DNA from: a virus
IMG/VR virus record: IMGVR_UViG_3300002231_001581
Span: 1 to 30,152 of that record
Strand: one strand, 5' to 3'
DNA length: 30,152 bases
Both the position numbers and the translations under genes were made by a program. Below, in pieces: positions 24,332 to 30,152 of this stretch; position 1 is the stretch's first letter; the number at the start of each line of letters is the position of its first letter. The notes under the pieces are model-generated. The model was given only the letters and a program-made list of their open reading frames with translations. It searched no databases and was not told the DNA's origin.

Positions 24332-24819
24332 AAATTACTTTCGATGATCATAAGTTGAAAGTTAAAGGTTTTGCTCCCATTTTTTGGGGGAAGTTGCGGG
24401 AAGCTTTGAAGGAAGTAGCAGATGATGTATTGGTAGATGCTATTCGAGAGAGAATAGTTGCTAATAAGTCTGTGTATAAAGGAAATTTAGTAAATTCAAT
24501 AGAGTCACGTTTGAAAGGTATATATCCTTTCATAACTTTGGAAGTAGGGTCTTTTGATGTTCCTTATGCTCTTGCTGTGGAAGAAGGCACTGGTCCTAGG
24601 CATGTGTCTTATGCTGCTATATTAGATTGGGTGTTACATGGTATGGCTTTTCAAGGAGTCAGTGCGAACGCTGCTCCTATAATAGCTTCCAGAATTGTAC
24701 AGCATATTGAAAATGAGGGGTCAGATCCTCATCCATTCTTGGCTAATACTTTTGAAGCTCGTAAAGAAGTCTTCCGGGACGAGGTATTGAGAAGAACTAA
24801 GAAGAAGTTAAAGGGATAA
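24328..24819 (+). CDS. HK97 gp10-like tail completion protein
   Basis: A GTG start overlaps the preceding TGA (GTGA). The 163-residue product has an amphipathic helix with LREALKEVADDVLVDAIRER, then VANKSVYKGNLVNSIESR, a beta part (ITLEVGSFDVPYALAVEEGT) and the late PHPFLANTF motif, all characteristic of HK97 gp10/neck proteins. It completes the neck between head and tail. The segment around residues 93-135 (SYAAILDWVLHGMAFQG) is longer than in minimal members. Confidence 0.8.
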   Translation: MKITFDDHKLKVKGFAPIFWGKLREALKEVADDVLVDAIRERIVANKSVYKGNLVNSIESRLKGIYPFITLEVGSFDVPYALAVEEGTGPRHVSYAAILDWVLHGMAFQGVSANAAPIIASRIVQHIENEGSDPHPFLANTFEARKEVFRDEVLRRTKKKLKG

Positions 24820-24821
24820 TA

Positions 24822-25271
24822 ATGTCTCAGAAACTTCTTATTAAGCAAATATTGACTACTCTTAGAAGTGATACTACTTTATGCAGTTTAACTGGGCATT
24901 CTTCTACTAACATACGAATTGCTAGGGATAGTCCTCCTGTTAAAGCACGTACTCCCTTTTTAGGAGTGTCAATATTTGATTCCTTCCCGCTACTAGTGGT
25001 AGATGTGAGTAATTTGCAGCGTGCTAGAGTATGGTTTAATTGTTATGCTGCGGTAGAACTTACCGTGATAGACATTGCAGACAGAGTAGAGAATCTTTTC
25101 CATACAAATTCTGCAAATAACACGAATTACTACGATTTTAGCGGGGGAGGAGTGAGTACAAGAATGACTTTATTTAGATCAAGAAAAAGGACAGAGTATG
25201 ATGATAAAACGGACGTTTGGAGTACGTTGCTTCAAGCGGATGCTATTTGGGTAAATAGTGCTTGTCCATAA
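24822..25271 (+). CDS. Tail terminator protein
   Basis: The 149-residue protein begins with a helix (KLLIKQILTTLRSDTTLCSL) followed by a beta sheet in which TPFLGVSIFDSFPL and RARVWFNCYAAVELTVIDIA alternate, as in gpU/gp17-like tail terminators that cap the tube. Position between the gp10-like protein and the tube protein supports this. Sequence conservation in this family is low, so the call rests mainly on order and fold pattern. Confidence 0.65.
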   Translation: MSQKLLIKQILTTLRSDTTLCSLTGHSSTNIRIARDSPPVKARTPFLGVSIFDSFPLLVVDVSNLQRARVWFNCYAAVELTVIDIADRVENLFHTNSANNTNYYDFSGGGVSTRMTLFRSRKRTEYDDKTDVWSTLLQADAIWVNSACP

Positions 25272-25285
25272 AAGGAGATAATTCT

Positions 25286-25768
25286 ATGGCGGCAAATGCA
25301 AATAATATTATCCTCGGTGCTGCGTCTTTTTCCATTGATGGGACGGATGTGGGATATACTCAAGGAGGAACAACTTTTGCTCACGAAAAAACAATGACGG
25401 AGGTGGAAGCCGATCAAGATGCTGGGGTAGTGCGGGTTGCTCGTGTTTTGGAGAAGATGACGGTTAGTACGACTTTTCTTGAGTCTACTCTCAACTTGAT
25501 CAGATTAGCTTTTATGTATCCCTCAGCTAACTTGGTGAGTTCTACTCTAACTTTGGGATACAGCGATACTTGTTGGGTAGATGAAGTCCAGATTATTCTA
25601 GTGGGCAAGTCTCCCAGTTGTGGTACTCGAACAGTTACCTTTCCTAAGTGTGTGTCTATGGGTAATATTTCGTATGCAATGCAACGGGACAATCCAACTG
25701 TCCTCGAAGTCGAGTTTACAATCCTGAAGGATACTTCGGGGAATTTTGGGACTATAGTCGATACCTAA
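25286..25768 (+). CDS. Tail tube (major tail) protein
   Basis: ATG 25286 has AGGAG 8 bases upstream and is preferred over a TTG at 25262 inside the previous gene. The 160-residue product has the tube-protein pattern NIILGAASFSIDGTDVGYTQ, EKTMTEVEADQDAG, then VEFTILKDTSG at the end, with alternating beta strands that stack as rings. It should be one of the most abundant virion proteins. It is shorter than many major tail proteins and has no added Ig-like domain. No RNA or frameshift oddities. Confidence 0.8.
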   Translation: MAANANNIILGAASFSIDGTDVGYTQGGTTFAHEKTMTEVEADQDAGVVRVARVLEKMTVSTTFLESTLNLIRLAFMYPSANLVSSTLTLGYSDTCWVDEVQIILVGKSPSCGTRTVTFPKCVSMGNISYAMQRDNPTVLEVEFTILKDTSGNFGTIVDT

Positions 25769-25812
25769 GAGTAAGAGTAGTAGATGCGTGTTAACAGGTA
25801 CAAGGTGGTAAG

Positions 25813-25842
25813 TGCAAGCGTTTGCATTTCTTTAGAAAGAAA
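25813..25842 (+). promoter_or_regulatory. Paired inverted repeats before the 25854 gene
   Basis: Two symmetric elements lie in the 85-base gap. TGCAAGCGTTTGCA (25813-25826) is a near-perfect palindrome centred on CG. TTTCTTT-AG-AAAGAAA (25827-25842) follows directly and ends at the ribosome binding site of the next gene. They could form small hairpins affecting translation or be an operator. The first resembles LacI-family operator sites, but no such regulator is in the window. Function unknown. Confidence 0.4.
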
Positions 25843-25853
25843 GGACGGTAGTT

Positions 25854-26225
25854 ATGGGACATGCTTATTCGACTCTTGAGGGAGGATTCAGTGATTTCAC
25901 GGTTACCAAGTCTAATCCTTCAGGCAATATTGTTCGGTTTACAGTCACAGATACGGCTAATTTGCTGACCGATGATCCTAAGCTGCTTAGGAGCGTACTT
26001 TGTGATGCAATTGACCAATGGATTGCGTTGGAGCGTGCTGATCTGGACACTAACGGTGATTCCAATGTGAAGGGTTCGGACGAGTATCGTGAGAGTGGGG
26101 ATGGATTTAGCCAGTTTGATTTTAATTTGGCGAGCAAATATGCTCAGGTTACTCTGACTGCGTTGACTAACATTTCTTCAACTGGAACACTTACAGTAAG
26201 CATTGCGTATGCTGATGCCGTGTGA
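25854..26225 (+). CDS. Hypothetical tail-region protein
   Basis: This 123-residue protein has no recognised motif. It starts MGHAYSTLEGGFSDFTVTKS and is mixed alpha/beta with Ser/Thr-rich strands at the end (TLTALTNISSTGTLTVSIAY). AAAGGAC precedes the ATG after an unusually long intergenic region. Codon use is more GC-rich than neighbours and resembles the capsid and tube genes, which hints that the product is made in quantity and may be a virion component. Position directly after the tube gene supports a tail role, but this is inference. Confidence 0.6.
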   Translation: MGHAYSTLEGGFSDFTVTKSNPSGNIVRFTVTDTANLLTDDPKLLRSVLCDAIDQWIALERADLDTNGDSNVKGSDEYRESGDGFSQFDFNLASKYAQVTLTALTNISSTGTLTVSIAYADAV

Positions 26226-26240
26226 TTTGAGGTAAAGAGT

Positions 26241-26519
26241 ATGAGTGATCAAGATAGAGTAGAGTTTTCTACAAAAGATTTGAACCAAGCAGCTTTTATT
26301 TGGTGTCAATCAGATGCAGAGCTGCTAGGATTGGATCAAAGCGGAGATAGTCCGACTGTGCATTTTAGGTTGTCCGTGCCTATGTGCAGAGATGAGCTAT
26401 CTTCGCTTCTTTTTAGCTATGCTAACGGGAAGACTTCGGTTGATCCTTTAGCATTTGCGCAAAATCAGAGTAAATTGCGGGACTTCTTGCATTTGAGTAA
26501 ACGGAGACGAAGTACATGA
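26241..26519 (+). CDS. DUF5659-like small protein
   Basis: The 92-residue product has the pattern of DUF5659: FSTKDLNQAAFIWCQSDAEL at the start, a beta strand with VHFRLSVPM, then FSYANGKTSVDPLAFAQNQS and an ending 'LRDFLH' helix with a basic tail. These proteins are common small companions of phage tail genes, with no known biochemical role. It overlaps the chaperone gene by 4 bases (ATGA), which suggests co-translation. Assignment is by pattern memory. Confidence 0.65.
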   Translation: MSDQDRVEFSTKDLNQAAFIWCQSDAELLGLDQSGDSPTVHFRLSVPMCRDELSSLLFSYANGKTSVDPLAFAQNQSKLRDFLHLSKRRRST

Positions 26520-26896
26520 CTGATATAGATAGGATGTTAAATACGGGTAAGAAAGTTACTCTGAAATACTTGGGAGAAGTTACTGTTAAGGAACTCTCTC
26601 TTGAGTCTGTTTTACGTTTAGCAGGAGAATTGCGTCTTATTTTGGCGGAGTTTGAGGGGGCTCCGGAGGGGAGAGAGTTTATATTAGACTTGCTGAGTAA
26701 TCCTCGTACAATTACTGCTTTGAAGACAATTGCGGCTGCTTGTACTGGGTTGGAAGTATCTTCTTTGGATAACCTAGGTGTTACTGACTGGCTTCGGCTA
26801 ATAGCTGCTTTCAAAGAAGTTATAGACTGGGAGGAGCTGAAAGAACTTTTTTTCACGATAGTTCCGAAGGAGACGTTTCAGAACGTAAATCTGTAA
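26516..26896 (+). CDS. Tail assembly chaperone, short (G-like) form
   Basis: The 126-residue helical protein (GEVTVKELSLESVLRLAGEL, LIAAFKEVIDWEELKELFF) lies between the tube-region genes and the tape measure, where lambda G-like chaperones sit. Near its end is a TTTTTTC slippery heptamer read as T-TTT-TTC. Ribosomes that slip there by -1 would continue into the downstream reading frame and make a longer GT-like form. G-type proteins bind the tape measure during tail assembly. The helical make-up, small size and overlap with the second open frame support this call; sequence identity to characterised G proteins is not evident. Confidence 0.78.
   Translation: MTDIDRMLNTGKKVTLKYLGEVTVKELSLESVLRLAGELRLILAEFEGAPEGREFILDLLSNPRTITALKTIAAACTGLEVSSLDNLGVTDWLRLIAAFKEVIDWEELKELFFTIVPKETFQNVNL
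26848..26854 (+). promoter_or_regulatory. Programmed -1 frameshift site TTTTTTC
   Basis: In the chaperone frame the codons read CTT TTT TTC, giving the canonical slippery heptamer T-TTT-TTC. The -1 frame is open from 26788 to 27186 with no usable start or ribosome site for its own product, so a shift here would fuse both frames into a protein of about 223 residues. The position just before the tape measure gene is where most siphoviruses carry such a site. Confidence 0.82.
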
Positions 26897-27186
26897 CTGA
26901 GCTAGCAATTTTGGTGGATACGTTTGCATCAGAGTATGGGTGGTCTACGCATGTAGTTCTTAGTCATACTCTTTTTCAATTGGCCTCTCTACGCAAAGCG
27001 GGGGAGTTTCGATCTAACTTAAAGTTCCATAAATTAGCAGGAGTATTGTGTGTAGCTCAAAGTGGGGACAGGAGTGCGTTTGATAGGTATATGGCTGCTG
27101 CTTTTCCTTTAGAGGGTGTGGAAGTTCGGACCGACAATGCTGAGAGCCAGCTTGTTCCGGCAGGTATGGTGTATACGTCTTCCTAG
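26854..27186 (+). CDS. T part of the frameshifted tail chaperone (GT-like)
   Basis: This part is in the -1 frame relative to the gene at 26516 and would be read only after frameshifting. It adds about 110 residues starting HDSSEGDVSERKSVTELAIL, followed by FASEYGWSTHVVLSHTLFQL, a block typical of the T domain of tail chaperones. An in-frame TTG at 26911 is a poor start and has no ribosome site. The extension gives the GT form that binds the tail tube protein as well as the tape measure. It ends 12 bases before the tape measure start. Confidence 0.75.
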   Translation, partial: HDSSEGDVSERKSVTELAILVDTFASEYGWSTHVVLSHTLFQLASLRKAGEFRSNLKFHKLAGVLCVAQSGDRSAFDRYMAAAFPLEGVEVRTDNAESQLVPAGMVYTSS

Positions 27187-27198
27187 ATAGGTGTTGAC

Positions 27199-30152
27199 AT
27201 GGCTGATACTCTAGGCAGTGCAGTACTAAGAATAGAAGTACACTTAGGAAATGCTATTACGTCTATTGATAAAGTCAATAAGACGTTAAACAAGATGCAG
27301 CGTATTTCTAAGTCTATGAACAAACACCTTAAAACTATAGGTACGTCTATAGATAATCTGGGGAGACAGTCTAGCAGTAGCAGTAAACAATTACATAGTT
27401 TGAGTCAGGCAGCTTCTTCTGCTGCAAAAGGTTTCAATCAGTTTACATTAGCTGGTCGTTATGTGGCTAGATTTGCTAAGCAGGTTGGTGTATCTAACAA
27501 AAGTGTTCTAAATTTCATAAAAACTTCGGGGAAGGCTGCGAATGCTGTAGCTACTTTTGGCGTATCTGCCTTGAAAAGTAAGTCCCAATTAGGGCAATTT
27601 CAGAGTTCTTTACGTATGTCTGGTAGGCATCTACAGATGCTTAGCAGACGAATCGCCCTAGCTGGAGCTGCTATATTGGCAGCTTTTATACCAATAGTGC
27701 TGGAAGGATCGAAATTTGAGAAAACTATGTCTGCTGTTAGGGCTGTTGTAGAGCCTACGGCAGAGATGTTTGATAAATTATCTGTTAAAGCCCAGAAATT
27801 GGGTGCTAGTACGATCTTTACAGCATCAGAAGTTGCTGATGCTATGCGTTTCTTGGGCTTGGGTGGCTTAAAAGCGCAGCAGGTTTATGAAGGTGTTGGA
27901 GCTACGCTGGAGCTGGCAGCAGCGGGAGGAATAAGTTTAAGTGAAGCTGCTGATACTACTATCAATAGTTTGAACGCTTTCAGGCTTAGAGCTGTTGACT
28001 TGACTAGAGTGGCTGATGCTTTAGCTGCTGCTCAGGCAAATACTAATACTACAATTAGGCAAGCTGCTGAAGCTCTAAAATATGCTACTCCTTCTGCGGC
28101 AGCTTTGGGTCAAACTATTGAAGATACTGTTACTGTAATTGGTGCTCTGGCTAATACGGGTATGAGGGCATCTATTGCAGGTTCTGGTTTGAACCGGATG
28201 TTGAATGTTCTTACCGGTCAGGCTAAAAAAGCTACAGAAGTTATTAGAAAATATGGTTTGACTTATGATGACATAAATCCTCAAATTAAATCTGTTGTCG
28301 ATATTATAAATACTTTCCGTAAGGTTAGTTTGTCTGCTGGAGATGCTTCAAAACTATTCGGTATGCGTGCTTCGCGTGCTGTGAATGCTTTGATGAACAT
28401 TTCGGCGGAGGCTATGGCACGAATTAGAGATTCAATTGAGAATAGTTTTGGCGATGCTCTAGAACAGTCTACTATTAGAATTGACAACTTCGCTGGAAAG
28501 ATTGTTGAGTTCAAGTCTCGTGTTCAAAGTATTTTCATAGGAATTTTCAATAGTTTCAAGAACCCTCTTACAGATTTTATAGCAAATGTGAACGATACCT
28601 TAGAATCTATCAGTGATTTTATTGGTAGAAATAAAGCACTTGTTGCTTCTTTAGCTCAAGTGGTGGCTATTGTTGGAGTTAGCTTGCTGGCTTTGGCAGC
28701 ATTGACGGCAGCTCTTGGGCTGGCTGCGACAGTGGCTGCTGTATTTGTGGGAGCTCTGGCTGCCGCTGGTATAACTATGGGGGCGTTTGCTGCTGCTTTT
28801 GCTGGAGGAATTGCAGCTATAACAGGACTTGCTGCTGCCATATCTTTAGCGCTAATGCCTGTCATTGGATATATGATAGCAGATTTCCAATCTGGTAATA
28901 GTGTTATAGTTGAGTTCTTTTCTAATTTCATGGATGGGGTTAGAGATGCTATAACTGCTGGAAAGTCTTGGGGAGAGTACTTTACTGATCTTTCAGATAA
29001 GTTTAAGCAAATACGGGAAAGTAACGCTTTACTTGGGGAGATATTTGGAAAATCCGGAGAAGAGGGATCAAACTTTGCAAAAGTTCTCGGTAAGATTGCC
29101 GGAGCAATGCTTGAAGTTTATGAGGTAGGGCTTAAGTTAGGTATATATGCAGCAGGGGGAGCTGCTCGGAAAGTAGCTCAGAAGAAAGAGATTGAGGATC
29201 TTTTTCTGTATTTAGCTGTTCAAGCAAAGTTGGCTAAGCAAAAAATAGAAGTTACTAAAGAAGCTCTTGCTGCTGGTGAGATTTCGCCGGGAGAAGCGGA
29301 AAAGAGGATAGAGGAAGAAACTAAGAAGATTGAAGACTCTCTGAAAAAACGTCGTCAGATAATCCGAGATATTGGACGTTCTCAAGAGCCCTCCAAGATT
29401 CCTTTCTATAAGGGAGTAACAGCGTATAAATATGCAGGTCTTTTTTCTGAAGAAGATGCGGCTGCTGCTAGGAAACTGACAGATGAGCAGATTGCTAGTC
29501 TAGAAAGTTTAGACGAAGTTATTACTACAACTACAGAAGCTGAGGATGCTTTATCTGATGAACAGAAGAAAGCTAATGATATAGCCCGTGATTTTCTGAC
29601 TACCCACAGTCGTGTTGCAGCAGAGTATCAGAATGTAGCTAAGAAAGCTCAGACTTTTACTTCTGTTTTAGAGACTCAAGGTAAGATTCTTCCATTACAG
29701 AAGATAGAGCTGGCTAAAATTGCAGACGAGTTAAATAAGGGTTCGCTGACTAAGCAAGACTTAATTGATATTACGAAAAAGCATATAGATCAAATTGAGC
29801 TGGAGATAGCTCAGCACGAAAAAGCTAAGGCTGGTATACAGGGCGAGGGGGAAGCTGCTCTATTTTTACGACAGGAATTTGATCATGTTATAGCACGCCT
29901 TGAGAAAGCTAAGACGAGTCTGGAGGAGAACTTAAAATCTGTAGATAACTTGGCTGGTAGTACTAAGATTCTAACGGAGGAGCAGTATAAAGCAGCAAAA
30001 GCAGATGCGGAGAGAATTAAGACTTTGACTAAGGGAGAAGAAGCTCTTAAGAGTATGGAGAAGGCTGAAAAGTCTTATACTGACTCTCTTGAGAAACTGC
30101 GTAATACTCGTATTTCTGGCTATGCTTCTGAGTTAAGAGCTATTGATGAGCA
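27199..30152 (+). CDS. Tape measure protein, N-terminal 984 residues (3' truncated)
   Basis: The gene starts at ATG 27199 with AGGTG six bases upstream, and remains open to the right edge, giving at least 984 residues. After a helical, Ser/Lys-rich start comes a membrane-like segment (about residues 153-170), then a region about 172-400 matching the TP901-type tape measure core: FEKTMSAVRAVVEPTAEMFD, LGASTIFTASEVADAMRFLG, AAAGGISLSEAADTTINSLN, ASIAGSGLNRML. A long Ala/Gly-rich hydrophobic stretch follows at about 485-565. The rest is charged coiled coil. Such proteins set tail length, occupy the tube and help DNA pass the host membrane. The length seen already corresponds to a fairly long tail. 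Confidence 0.92.
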   Translation, partial: MADTLGSAVLRIEVHLGNAITSIDKVNKTLNKMQRISKSMNKHLKTIGTSIDNLGRQSSSSSKQLHSLSQAASSAAKGFNQFTLAGRYVARFAKQVGVSNKSVLNFIKTSGKAANAVATFGVSALKSKSQLGQFQSSLRMSGRHLQMLSRRIALAGAAILAAFIPIVLEGSKFEKTMSAVRAVVEPTAEMFDKLSVKAQKLGASTIFTASEVADAMRFLGLGGLKAQQVYEGVGATLELAAAGGISLSEAADTTINSLNAFRLRAVDLTRVADALAAAQANTNTTIRQAAEALKYATPSAAALGQTIEDTVTVIGALANTGMRASIAGSGLNRMLNVLTGQAKKATEVIRKYGLTYDDINPQIKSVVDIINTFRKVSLSAGDASKLFGMRASRAVNALMNISAEAMARIRDSIENSFGDALEQSTIRIDNFAGKIVEFKSRVQSIFIGIFNSFKNPLTDFIANVNDTLESISDFIGRNKALVASLAQVVAIVGVSLLALAALTAALGLAATVAAVFVGALAAAGITMGAFAAAFAGGIAAITGLAAAISLALMPVIGYMIADFQSGNSVIVEFFSNFMDGVRDAITAGKSWGEYFTDLSDKFKQIRESNALLGEIFGKSGEEGSNFAKVLGKIAGAMLEVYEVGLKLGIYAAGGAARKVAQKKEIEDLFLYLAVQAKLAKQKIEVTKEALAAGEISPGEAEKRIEEETKKIEDSLKKRRQIIRDIGRSQEPSKIPFYKGVTAYKYAGLFSEEDAAAARKLTDEQIASLESLDEVITTTTEAEDALSDEQKKANDIARDFLTTHSRVAAEYQNVAKKAQTFTSVLETQGKILPLQKIELAKIADELNKGSLTKQDLIDITKKHIDQIELEIAQHEKAKAGIQGEGEAALFLRQEFDHVIARLEKAKTSLEENLKSVDNLAGSTKILTEEQYKAAKADAERIKTLTKGEEALKSMEKAEKSYTDSLEKLRNTRISGYASELRAIDE

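Noticed and set aside
26422-26856. Minus-strand frame of 144 codons
   Set aside because: It is antisense to the DUF5659-like and chaperone genes, both of which have family patterns; the product is Ser-rich with no motif.
26911-27186. Independent gene starting at TTG 26911
   Set aside because: No ribosome site is present, and the frame is open far upstream and in register with a slippery heptamer, so a frameshift extension explains it better.
27194-27222. Second TTGACA as a promoter before the tape measure gene
   Set aside because: At the right spacing the sequence is AGTGCA, with no -10 box, and the hexamer overlaps the start codon.
28075-28931. Minus-strand frames within the tape measure gene
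   Set aside because: They arise from the Ala/Gly-rich repetitive codons of the tape measure gene, which is open to the window edge and has a strong start.
1-30152. tRNA genes, CRISPR arrays, insertion sequences or integration sites
   Set aside because: The few non-coding gaps are too short to hold them (85 bases at most), and I saw no cloverleaf, regular spaced repeats, transposase or integrase motifs.

Overview
The window is a densely packed stretch of a tailed-phage genome (Caudoviricetes). Every convincing gene is on the + strand, most neighbours overlap or sit within about 25 bases of each other, and no gap exceeds 85 bases. Large terminase, portal, protease, capsid, head-tail adaptors, tail tube, a frameshifted tail-assembly chaperone and a tape measure protein follow in siphovirus order, so a long non-contractile tail is most likely. 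I see no integrase, repressor, tRNA, CRISPR array or insertion sequence. The host cannot be named. Signal peptides, a LamG-type secreted protein and a heptosyltransferase-like enzyme fit a Gram-negative or other diderm bacterium, but this is inference.

Layout. (1) 1-4772: end of a tail-fibre gene, a large secreted LamG/Ig-like protein and three small membrane or exported proteins that could be a lysis group. This part is about half G+C and its composition drops sharply inside the gene at 4380-4772. (2) 4776-5483: a probable virion beta-protein. (3) 5492-14283: an accessory cassette headed by a consensus sigma70 promoter whose predicted start falls on the first ATG (leaderless). It encodes a DEDDh exonuclease, several unknown small proteins, a DUF6165-like protein, a protein resembling the C-terminal part of RarA/MgsA, a family 2-like glycosyltransferase, a small zinc ribbon, two related GT-B-like proteins with a shared C-terminal domain, and a sugar-nucleotide epimerase between those two. 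(4) 14314-21765: ParB-like protein, small and large terminase, a small conserved phage protein, portal, protease with a long coiled tail, and major capsid protein, closed by a hairpin terminator. (5) 21819-22955: a GT9 (heptosyltransferase-like) gene inside the head module. (6) 22948-30152: probable capsid decoration protein, head-tail adaptors, tail terminator, tail tube, small tail proteins, the G/GT-type chaperone with a TTTTTTC slippery site, and a tape measure protein running off the right edge.

Taken together, the phage carries an ordinary siphovirus assembly line plus a substantial sugar-handling set: at least four glycosyltransferase-like proteins, one epimerase and DUF6165. The target of this set (virion protein, host surface polysaccharide or phage DNA) cannot be decided from the sequence and is the most interesting open question.
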